Assembly (NCBI GenBank): GCA_029266615.1
Contig: JAQSWN010000017.1
Coordinates: 1-50,580, forward strand
Direction: 5' to 3'
DNA: 50,580 bases
From: Polyangiaceae bacterium
Lineage (GTDB): Bacteria; Myxococcota_A; Polyangia; Polyangiales; Polyangiaceae
Part shown: positions 32,725 through 40,196 of the stretch, piece after piece
Numbering within the stretch: the first letter of the stretch is position 1
Layout of the letters: the number at the start of each line of letters is the position of its first letter
Made by a program: the position numbers and the translations under genes
Notes under the pieces: generated by a model
What the model was told of the DNA's origin: nothing
Seen by the model: only the letters and a program-made list of their open reading frames with translations
Databases searched by the model: none

Positions 32725-33474
32725 TCAGAGCACGTCTGGCGAACCGTGCGCGGCGCCGGCCGGTTTATCGCTGCTCTTCTTGCGGAAGCGCATGTTGAGC
32801 AGCTCCACACCGAGCGAAAACGCCATCGCAAAGTAGATGTAGCCCTTGTCGATCTTCTGGTCGAAGCCCTGCGCGATGAGCATCACGCCGATCAGGATCA
32901 GGAAGGAGAGCGCGAGCATCTTGATCGTGGGGTGGCGCTCCACGAACGCGCCGATGGTTCCGGCGAACGCCATCATGATGCCGATCGACACGACCACGGC
33001 CGTGATCATGATGCTGATTTCGCTCACCATGCCGACGGCGGTGATCACCGAATCCAGCGAGAAGACGATGTCGATGAGCAAGATCTGAATCACGATCGAG
33101 GTGAAGCCGGCGCGCCGCACTTGGGGAGCGTGCTCGCCTTCGCTCTCGACTTTGGAGTGAATCTCGTGCGTCGCCTTCGCGACCAAGAAGAGCCCGCCGA
33201 TGATGAGCACCAAGTCTTTACCGGAGATGCCCAGGCCGAAGAGCGTGAACAAGTCGTTCGTGAGGCGCATCACCCACGAGAGGCTGAGTAGCAGCAGGAC
33301 TCGCGCCCCCAGCGCCAGGCTGAGACCGATGAGGCGCGCCTTCTTACGCTCCTCTTCCGGCAGCTTGCCCGCCAAGATTGAGATGAAGATGACGTTGTCG
33401 ATGCCGAGCACGACCTCGAGCAGGGTCAGGGTCAGGAGCGCGACCAAGTTCTCGGAAGCAAAAAGCGAATCCAT
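32725..33474 (-). CDS. TerC/YgdQ-family integral membrane protein
   Basis: ATG 33474 gives 249 residues with seven or eight membrane spans. The family signature LLEVVLGIDNVIFISIL is near the N-terminus, and the repeated motif IVIQILLIDIVFSLDSVITAVG in the middle carries the paired acidic residues (GIDN, SLDS). A Glu/His-rich loop (KVESEGEHAPQ) follows. TerC-type proteins transport or handle metal ions such as manganese at the membrane; here the substrate is unknown. Single gene, 43 bp after the PAP2 stop on the same strand. Confidence 0.95.
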   Translation of the reverse strand: MDSLFASENLVALLTLTLLEVVLGIDNVIFISILAGKLPEEERKKARLIGLSLALGARVLLLLSLSWVMRLTNDLFTLFGLGISGKDLVLIIGGLFLVAKATHEIHSKVESEGEHAPQVRRAGFTSIVIQILLIDIVFSLDSVITAVGMVSEISIMITAVVVSIGIMMAFAGTIGAFVERHPTIKMLALSFLILIGVMLIAQGFDQKIDKGYIYFAMAFSLGVELLNMRFRKKSSDKPAGAAHGSPDVL

Positions 33475-33516
33475 GGCGGATGGCCGCACCCTACTCGCGA
33501 CAGCTTCGGAATTCGA

Positions 33517-34314
33517 CTAGAGAGCGCCTCGAACGAGCAGCCCGGCGTAGTCCGAGCTCGCGACCGGCACCATGCGAACAGGCGCGTCATGGAGCGCCGG
33601 CAGCGCCACGCCCACGCCCGCCCCGACCATCGCGCCGATGACGACGTCCGACGGAAAGTGCGAGCCGGCACCGACTCGCGAGACGCCCACGAGCGCGGAC
33701 CCAGCGAGACCGAGGCCGAGCATCGCATACGCCAACCCCGGCTTGTTGAGGCGTTGGAACGTGCAGAATGTTGCCACCGAGGTAGCGACCGTGTTGGCGA
33801 CGTGACCACTAAAAAAGGAACGAGCCGCGTTCGCGTCGGTGCGTGATTCAAGAGGGGCTTCGTCGCCGTAGACGCGGGGCCGGGGGCGGGACACGGCGTA
33901 GCTCACCGTGACCTGCAGCGCGCTGCTAATCAGCGCCGCTTCCGCGATGACGAGGTCGTCGTTGAGGCCTTTGACCAGGCCTTGGTCCAGCGCGACGACG
34001 AGCAACGGGGCCACCAAGGTCGACGCGGTCGCGATATCCCCGACCGTGCCCCATGCGGGATCGTAATAACCGGCCGCGAAGCGGTCCAGCTTGAAGATCT
34101 TGGACTTGTCACAGGTCGGCGCGCAGGCGACGCCCGGCGCCTCCGACATGAACGCGAACCCGGAAGCCATGCCAGCTCCAATGAGTACGATCGGAAGGTC
34201 CAACTCCAGCTTGAGTTGGTAGGCAGGCCCGGGTCGGGCGTTTTGGGCTCGCGCCTCCGCGACTCCTACTGCCGGCGCGGCGAGAGTGAGCGCCAGGAGA
34301 ACGCGCCACTTCAC
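33517..34314 (-). CDS. PAP2-family phosphatase
   Basis: 265 residues from GTG 34314 with a Sec signal (AEARAQ) and several membrane spans. The PAP2 motifs are VSYAVSRPRPRVYG (first), SFFSGH (second, catalytic His) and SRVGAGSHFPSDV (third, nucleophile His with Asp). Likely hydrolyses phospholipid or undecaprenyl-type phosphates outside the membrane. It is the upstream gene of a possible two-gene unit with the TerC-like protein. Confidence 0.92.
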   Translation of the reverse strand: MKWRVLLALTLAAPAVGVAEARAQNARPGPAYQLKLELDLPIVLIGAGMASGFAFMSEAPGVACAPTCDKSKIFKLDRFAAGYYDPAWGTVGDIATASTLVAPLLVVALDQGLVKGLNDDLVIAEAALISSALQVTVSYAVSRPRPRVYGDEAPLESRTDANAARSFFSGHVANTVATSVATFCTFQRLNKPGLAYAMLGLGLAGSALVGVSRVGAGSHFPSDVVIGAMVGAGVGVALPALHDAPVRMVPVASSDYAGLLVRGAL

Positions 34315-34442
34315 GAGGGCAATCCCGATACGGGTGTGGCAAAACTGCGGACCCCGCGTTGCGAATTTTCGCGGTTTTTAGCCTCTAGCTCGACGAAGGT
34401 AGCGGGCACGGCCCGCGCTCTGCACTTCGCATGCCGTGAAGT

Positions 34443-34901
34443 ATGTTGTTCGACGTGTCCGCTCGCCTCTCCCCACGTTTGGCTGCTGCCGTCGCCGCGT
34501 TGTCGCTGAAACCAGGGATGCGGGTGCTCGAGATCGGCTGCGGGCCGGGCGCGGCGCTGCGCGAGGTCGCACGGCGTGTCGCCCCCGGCGGTTACGTGCT
34601 CGGGATCGATCGCTCAGCGCGCGCCATCTCGCAAGCGCGCGTCGCCTGCGCCGCCGAGATCGCCGCGGGGCTCGTCAGCTTGCGATGCGTGGCGGTGGAA
34701 GACGTGACGCTGCGGCCGAAAGAGCAACCGTTTCACCTGGCGTTCGCGCTGCGCGTGGGCGCGCTGGACGGACGACACCCCGACGCCGGTGCGCGCGCAC
34801 TGCCTAGGGTAGCGGCCATGCTCGTCCGCGGCGGCAAGCTCTTGGTCGGTGACGGCGCCGACTTGCGCGCGGTGCCGCTACGCGCGGCCCGCCTCAAGTG
34901 A
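34443..34901 (+). CDS. Small class I SAM-dependent methyltransferase
   Basis: 152 residues from ATG 34443. Rossmann SAM-binding motif VLEIGCGPGAALREVA, then VLGIDRSARAISQAR (acidic residue binding ribose). The C-terminal half is short compared with typical 200-residue relatives but complete in frame. The substrate is unknown. Its 3' end overlaps the GNAT gene on the opposite strand by 8 bp. Confidence 0.85.
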   Translation: MLFDVSARLSPRLAAAVAALSLKPGMRVLEIGCGPGAALREVARRVAPGGYVLGIDRSARAISQARVACAAEIAAGLVSLRCVAVEDVTLRPKEQPFHLAFALRVGALDGRHPDAGARALPRVAAMLVRGGKLLVGDGADLRAVPLRAARLK

Positions 34902-35375
34902 GGAGCTTGACGAGCTCGCACGCGGGTTGCTGGCCGGCGTAGCGTCGCAAGTTGCGCGCGTGAATCACGAACCCGGCGCGGAGAAACAACGAGAGCGCAG
35001 CGACGTTCGCCTGCGCCGTCGTCAGTGTGAGCCGCGTGGCGCCCTGGGAACGAGCCTGACGCTCTGCGGCTGCCATCAGCCATTGCCCAACGCCGAGTCC
35101 CCGATGAACGACGTCGACGCCGATGGCGGAAATCGAAGTGAGTCCCCGCGCTAGCGCTCGACCACCACGAAGCCGACGAGCGAGCCCCTCCGCTCGGCGA
35201 CGATGGTGCGCGCTCCGGGGCTCGACATCATGCGGAGCACGGTCCGCGCCGCTTTCGCGTCGTATTCGGCGAAGGCCTGCGCGGCGAGGTGCTGCAACGT
35301 GGGCGAGTCCGCCGGCAGCGCGGCGCGAATACCGGAAGGATGGAGCGCGCGCACGCGGGCATTGTAGCCCACCAT
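34894..35375 (-). pseudogene. GNAT acetyltransferase split by a frameshift
   Basis: The N-terminal half (35375-35151) reads VRALHPSGIRAALPADSPTL...IVAERRGSLVGFVVVER and hits TAG. The C-terminal half (to 34894) is in another frame, reading LTSISAIGVDVVHRGLGVGQWLMAAAERQA... with RAGF. Together they form a normal GNAT domain with the acetyl-CoA loop RGLGVG. One base must be gained or lost around 35150-35165. This is either a genuine pseudogene or a sequencing slip in the GC-rich run GCGCGGGG there. Confidence 0.85.
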
Positions 35376-35378
35376 TCG

Positions 35379-35684
35379 TTAGTCGCCGATGGTCACCCAG
35401 CAGTAGACGTACACGCTCCCATTCGCGCTCGGCGATTGCGTGACCCAGCCCAACGTGAGGGGACCGCCGGCCAGGAATTGCTGCGCCTGCGCGAGGCTGA
35501 AACCGTAGTCCTCCTCGCCCAGGGACGGGGCAGAGCACGGCGGCGCCTCGGCTTCGGGCGCCACCACGACCGCGCTGCCGCAGTCGACGCGCTGGTCGCC
35601 ATCGTCGAAAGCGTAGCGTCTGAGCGCGGTGAAAGGCCGCGAAGGCGAGGGACGAACGGGGGGCACGGACGAGTCGAGCGCCAT
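35379..35684 (-). CDS. Hypothetical protein, divergent from tetR
   Basis: ATG 35684 is chosen because GGGAGGT sits 9 bases upstream; the frame extends to 35723 without support. 101 residues, acidic, with three Cys and the ending GGPLTLGWVTQSPSANGSVYVYCW. No known family. It ends 3 bp before the start of the GNAT gene on the same strand. A palindrome (35720-35735) lies 36 bp upstream, so it is the likely target of the TetR regulator. Confidence 0.7.
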   Translation of the reverse strand: MALDSSVPPVRPSPSRPFTALRRYAFDDGDQRVDCGSAVVVAPEAEAPPCSAPSLGEEDYGFSLAQAQQFLAGGPLTLGWVTQSPSANGSVYVYCWVTIGD

Positions 35685-35719
35685 GGGCAAACACCTCCCA
35701 AGCTCAGCGAGTGAGCGTG

Positions 35720-35735
35720 TCAATCAAGTGATTGA
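35720..35735. promoter_or_regulatory. TetR operator-like palindrome, copy 1
   Basis: Perfect 16-bp dyad TCAATCAAGTGATTGA, followed by TGG. Located 36 bp upstream of the divergent small gene. Confidence 0.88.
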
Positions 35736-35818
35736 TGGATAGCTGGCAGCGTGAACGCGGTCAAGACGATCACTGGTGAAATTGTGTTAATTGCGGGAGC
35801 CGCTCATCCAGGGCACCA

Positions 35819-35834
35819 TCAATCAAGTGATTGA
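35819..35834. promoter_or_regulatory. TetR operator-like palindrome, copy 2
   Basis: Identical 16-bp dyad, preceded by CCA, ending 2 bp before the tetR ATG (35837). The distance between the two copies is 99 bp. The flanks CCA and TGG are complementary, so the full site is probably 22 bp. Confidence 0.88.
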
Positions 35835-35836
35835 AC

Positions 35837-36496
35837 ATGCAGCCGAAACGTAGCCGGCCGGGCGCGGGCAAGAAGTCACCCGCGGCTCCGAAAAAAAGCT
35901 CCGCGCAGGCCGTGGCGGGAAAGGTCGTGGACAGCCGGCGCAACGAGCTCGTGCGGGCGACCTACGAGCTCATCGCCGAGAAGGGGCTGGAGGAGCTGCG
36001 CACCCGGGACATCGCGGCGAAGGTGGGCATCAACATCGCGACGTTGCACTACTACTTCGACGCCAAGGAGGACTTGGTCGCGGCCGTCGTCGACCACATC
36101 ATGCAGATGTTTCAGACGATTAAGGCGCCTCAGGTCGAAAGCCCGACCGCGCTGGAAGAGCTGCGGCATTTGTTCGCGACGCAAACTCACCGTCGGCGTG
36201 TCGAGCCGCGGCTCGACTTCGTGGTGCAGGAGATGATGCTGCGTGGCCGTCGCGACGAGCGGGTGCGCGCGCGGCTCGAGGTCATGATGTTGCTGTGGAA
36301 CGGTCACGTGGAGTCGATCATTGCGCGCGGCGTGCAGGCGGGCGAGCTGTCGCGGGACTTGGATCCCAAAGTGGCAGCGGGAGTCGTGACGTCTTGCATG
36401 ATAGGGAGCAACTTGCAGCATGGGGTCCGTCCCACCACGTTCTCGTTCGAAGCCACGTACACGAGCCTGCTCGGCTGGCTTTTGCCGAAGCCGTGA
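35837..36496 (+). CDS. TetR-family transcriptional regulator
   Basis: ATG 35837 gives 219 residues. A basic N-terminal extension (KRSRPGAGKKSPAAPKKSS) precedes the HTH: LVRATYELIAEKGLEELRTRDIAAKVGINIATLHYYFDAKEDLVAAV. The C-terminal ligand domain is helical. The two identical palindromes in the divergent intergenic region argue for autorepression and control of the divergent gene. Ligand unknown. Confidence 0.95.
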   Translation: MQPKRSRPGAGKKSPAAPKKSSAQAVAGKVVDSRRNELVRATYELIAEKGLEELRTRDIAAKVGINIATLHYYFDAKEDLVAAVVDHIMQMFQTIKAPQVESPTALEELRHLFATQTHRRRVEPRLDFVVQEMMLRGRRDERVRARLEVMMLLWNGHVESIIARGVQAGELSRDLDPKVAAGVVTSCMIGSNLQHGVRPTTFSFEATYTSLLGWLLPKP

Positions 36497-36500
36497 GCCT

Positions 36501-38858
36501 TCACCAAGCAAGCCGCGCGATACCAACGGAAGAAAAGAGCCCTTTGCCGCTCGAAACCTCAGCGATCACACCGCCGACCCAGAGCGAGCTTTGCGCGACC
36601 GCGACGCCGCTCACCGCGATGGCGTGAACGCCACCGCCACCCAACGGCTGCAGCTGGCCTTCTTTCCAGAGCAGCGCGCCGCGACCCGACCCGTCCGTAA
36701 GCTCGGCGCTGCCGACGAGGACGAGCCCGCCCTGCACGGGCAAGATCTGGTTGAAGGAATAGAAATCTTCGACTGCGAGGCCCGACTTGCCGCCCGCGCG
36801 TTCACTCCAGCTCTTGCCGTCGAACGCGCCGAGCAGCAACGCTCCCTGACCCTCGTCGTAGGTGCTGGCGTAAACGGTGTCTGCGTCTCGGGCGATCGCT
36901 TGCGGCTGACCGATGAGCCCCTTGCCCAGCGCGCGCCACTCGCCGTCCACGTAGTGAGCAATGCGCTTGGCCGCGGTGTCCCCGACGTGCGCGAACGTGC
37001 CGGCGGCAAGGACGTCATCGTTCGTTCGCACGTCCAAGAACTGAACGGGGGCATCGAACTTGGTCTCGACGAACGTGACGGAGCTACCCTCCAACGTTGC
37101 GACGAAGCCGCTCGCGTCGCCGCCGGCAAGCCACAGCTTCCCCGCGTCGTCGAACTTCAAGCTGTTGAGCGGCGGAAGCTCCGCGTCGAGCTGGCGCGCC
37201 GCGAGCTCGTCGCCGCGGAGCGCCAGCACCACGCCCGTCGCCGCGCCGTCCTCGGGAAAAATCGTGCAGCCGACGGCTAGTTCGCCCTCCGCGCTGACGT
37301 CTATAGCGGGGCAGTACGCGTCTTGGGGCAAGGCGTCTTTCAGAAGCTGCCACGCGTTGCCGTCGAAGCGAGCGACGCGACCCGGCGTGGCATCGCCTGC
37401 GAGGTGCGTGAATGAGCCCAGGCCGAAGAGCTCGCAGCCCGGACCGCCGGTGACTACGCGGTCCAGCGAGCCGCCCAGGCCAAGGCCGCTGCGTCCTTGA
37501 GCTCGCCAAGCGTCTTCTTCCCGCACGGCGAGGGATTGTGTCTGGACGCCCTCGACGCCAGCGAAGGAGCCGCCCGCGAACAACCGACCGCCCGAGACGC
37601 CGAGCCGCTGGTACTCCATGTCCCACAGCGCTCCGACGCTTTCGTCTCCGCACACGCCGGGCTGGAACCAAGGGGATGCGGCGCCGCTGCCGGTGTTGAG
37701 GCTTTGCCAAGTCTCGCCGTCCCAACGGGCGAGGCCGACCGCGACGACGGCACCGTCCGCTTCTGCGGGGCCGCCCGCGGCGCTGAAGCACCCCGCGACA
37801 TCCAAAACGCCGTCATGCGCGACGAGATCGCTCACCACGCCGCGGGTTTGAAACTGCGCGAGACCTCCGCCGACCACTTGCCACGCCTCGCCGACGCGCT
37901 GGACGACGCCGCTCGGCGCGTCGAGCTCGCCGAGCGCACCACCCGCGAACAGCTCGCCTTCATCGGTAACCGCGAGCGCATAGACGGCGAGCGCCTCCGT
38001 GAGTGGCAATGAGGACCACGTGGAGCCGTCGAACGAGGCGACGTTGGCGGACTGCACGCCGCCGACGGTCGTGAACGCCCCGCCCACGTACAGCGAGCCA
38101 TTCGCGACGAGCAACTCCAGCACGGGGCCATCCGGCGCGCCGCCGCTCGGCGCCGTCCACGCCTCCCCGTCCCAAACCGCCAGATTCGAGAGCTCGCCCA
38201 GCTCGAAAGCGCCGGCCACGTACAGCTTTCCACCGAACCAGGCCAGCGTACGCACCTGCCCGGTGAAGCTCGCGAGCACCTCCTGCTCATCGCCGCGATC
38301 GAGCCAGAGCTCTCCCGCGCGCTCGCCGAACGAGTCGGCGGTAGCGAGCGCCAACGTGCCGTCCTCGGAGAGCGCGAGCGCTGCGAAGCCGTCGGCCGGG
38401 GGCCCCATGGTCCACGCCGTATGCGCAGGTTCCCACTTGTCGTCTCGCAGCCGTAGCAGCGGCGGGATGGCTTTGCCTTCGTGGTAGGCAAAGCGCCCCG
38501 CTGCCAGCACGCCGCCGTCCGGCTCGACTGCAAAGTCGTAAACCGTCGGCGTAATGCCGTCGTGGCCGGTGACGCCAGCGATCGTGAAGCGCGAGTCCCA
38601 CTTGGCGAAGGTCAGCGCGTCGATATCGAGGTGGCCGCACTCGCCCGTACCGGTCGGTTCGCCCGCGGCGCCCGTCGCTCCGGCCGAGGGACGCTCACCG
38701 GTCGCCGGCTCGCCCCCTTCGCCGCCATCCGAAGCGCCACCCGCTCCTTCGGGCTCTCTGCCGGATACGGCTTCGTCACTTCCGCACCCGCTCACGCCGA
38801 GCGCGGCTCCCAGGCCCAGTAAGACCACAGGTAGGAAGCGCAAGCTCCGGGACTGCAT
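36501..38858 (-). CDS. Large beta-propeller-like lipoprotein
   Basis: ATG 38858 (MQSRSLRFLPVVLLGLGAALGVSGC) gives 785 residues with a lipobox GVSGC. A ~50-residue Gly/Glu linker follows, then 13 or more repeats of the form xLYVGGxFTxVGGxxxxxVAxFDGxxWxxL. This repeat recurs in delta-proteobacterial surface proteins and in Cys-poor Kelch-like propellers. Function unknown; binding or adhesion at the surface is likely. It is convergent with tetR, leaving only 4 bp between stops. Confidence 0.88.
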   Translation of the reverse strand: MQSRSLRFLPVVLLGLGAALGVSGCGSDEAVSGREPEGAGGASDGGEGGEPATGERPSAGATGAAGEPTGTGECGHLDIDALTFAKWDSRFTIAGVTGHDGITPTVYDFAVEPDGGVLAAGRFAYHEGKAIPPLLRLRDDKWEPAHTAWTMGPPADGFAALALSEDGTLALATADSFGERAGELWLDRGDEQEVLASFTGQVRTLAWFGGKLYVAGAFELGELSNLAVWDGEAWTAPSGGAPDGPVLELLVANGSLYVGGAFTTVGGVQSANVASFDGSTWSSLPLTEALAVYALAVTDEGELFAGGALGELDAPSGVVQRVGEAWQVVGGGLAQFQTRGVVSDLVAHDGVLDVAGCFSAAGGPAEADGAVVAVGLARWDGETWQSLNTGSGAASPWFQPGVCGDESVGALWDMEYQRLGVSGGRLFAGGSFAGVEGVQTQSLAVREEDAWRAQGRSGLGLGGSLDRVVTGGPGCELFGLGSFTHLAGDATPGRVARFDGNAWQLLKDALPQDAYCPAIDVSAEGELAVGCTIFPEDGAATGVVLALRGDELAARQLDAELPPLNSLKFDDAGKLWLAGGDASGFVATLEGSSVTFVETKFDAPVQFLDVRTNDDVLAAGTFAHVGDTAAKRIAHYVDGEWRALGKGLIGQPQAIARDADTVYASTYDEGQGALLLGAFDGKSWSERAGGKSGLAVEDFYSFNQILPVQGGLVLVGSAELTDGSGRGALLWKEGQLQPLGGGGVHAIAVSGVAVAQSSLWVGGVIAEVSSGKGLFSSVGIARLAW

Positions 38859-38950
38859 GGACCGAAGGCTACCCGCACGCGAGCGCCCGGCTAGCGCAGG
38901 GACGCACTTTTTGCCTCGCACGGACGCACCTAAGCGTGCAGATTCGCTAG

Positions 38951-39937
38951 ATGGACTATGAGCTCCTGGCCCGACAGTTGCTGAGGGAGCTTCGAGGCGC
39001 GCGCTCTCAAACCGCGTTCAGCCGCCGGCTCGGTTACTCGTCCAACGTCGCTTATGCGTGGGAATCCGGGCGGCGCTTTCCGACCGCCGCCGAGCTGCTG
39101 GGAGCCGCGCAGCGGCTGGGCATCGACGTGAGGGGCGCGGTGCAGCCGTTCTTGCAGCGTCACCTGAGCGAGGCGCTGCGGACCTTGGAGCCCGGCTCCG
39201 CCGAGTTTTGCGCGGAGTTGCTGCGGGAGCTCCGCGGCACCGCCTCGATTCAGTCGCTCGCCGAACGCGCGGGGCTCAGCCGCTCGGCGCTAAGTCGCAT
39301 TCTGGCGGGCCTTTCGGAGCCGCGCGTGCCGCTCTTCCTGCGATTGGTGGACGCGGCCTCCCGGCGCGTTCTCGACCTGCTATCGGGACTGGTGAACGTC
39401 GACCGCTTGCCGGCGGCCGGCACCGAATGGTTGAGGGTGCAGGCACTGCGGCGCCTCGCCAACGAGAACCCCCTCTCCGAGGCCGTGCCGCGCTTTTTGG
39501 AGCTGGAGCAGTACGCGGCGCTGCCTCAGCACGTTCCTGGTTGGATCGCGTCCCGCCTGGGCGTCAGCGTAGAGGAAGAGGAGCGCACGCTCGCGGATCT
39601 CGCCGCGGTGGGGGTCGTGACCTGGGATGGCGCGCGCTACCAGCTGGACCGGGAGCGCTCGGTGGACACGTCGCGCTCTCAGCCTTTCGCGCAGCGGGCG
39701 CTGCGCGCCTATTGGACGGATCAAGCACGCAAGCGCATCGCGGAGTCGTCGCCGGGAGGCTTCGCGTACCTGGTTTTCAGCACCGACGAGGCGACGCTTG
39801 CCGCGATAGAAGAGCTGCGCCTACGCTTCTTTCGCGAGCTGCGCGCGCTCGTGGCCGCGTCACCGCGCTTGGAAAAAGTAGCGGTCGCGAACGTGCAGCT
39901 CTTCGCGATCGACGTCGGTTTGCCTAACAACGAGTGA
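38951..39937 (+). CDS. XRE-type HTH regulator with DUF4423 domain
   Basis: 328 residues. XRE-like N-terminal HTH (LARQLLRELRGARSQTAFSRRLGYSSNVAYAWESGRR), a second HTH-like segment (IQSLAERAGLSRSALSRILAG) and a C-terminal DUF4423 domain ending RFFRELRALVAAS...VAVANVQLFAID. This architecture (TIGR02147-like) is enriched in Myxococcota and Fibrobacter. It is divergent from the propeller lipoprotein with 92 bp between, so it may regulate that gene. Target not known. Confidence 0.9.
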   Translation: MDYELLARQLLRELRGARSQTAFSRRLGYSSNVAYAWESGRRFPTAAELLGAAQRLGIDVRGAVQPFLQRHLSEALRTLEPGSAEFCAELLRELRGTASIQSLAERAGLSRSALSRILAGLSEPRVPLFLRLVDAASRRVLDLLSGLVNVDRLPAAGTEWLRVQALRRLANENPLSEAVPRFLELEQYAALPQHVPGWIASRLGVSVEEEERTLADLAAVGVVTWDGARYQLDRERSVDTSRSQPFAQRALRAYWTDQARKRIAESSPGGFAYLVFSTDEATLAAIEELRLRFFRELRALVAASPRLEKVAVANVQLFAIDVGLPNNE

Positions 39938-40196
39938 GTTCAGCAAGAGACTTTCCCGCGCGCGTGTCTGACGCGCGGTGACACTCGATATCTGTCGCGG
40001 GGGCGCAATTCGGGCCAACGTAAATCTCGCATTCGAACTGGCGGGCTATGGAACCGGTTTTTGACGCCATTTTGCCGGGTATCGTCGCTTGACGAGTGCG
40101 GATCCGTATGTCTCTATCGAAGCGGACGCGAGCGGTGTGGCGCTCGTGTTCCCGCGCTGCCGTTGCGGAGCGGGCGACAGGATCGGAGCCGTAGCT

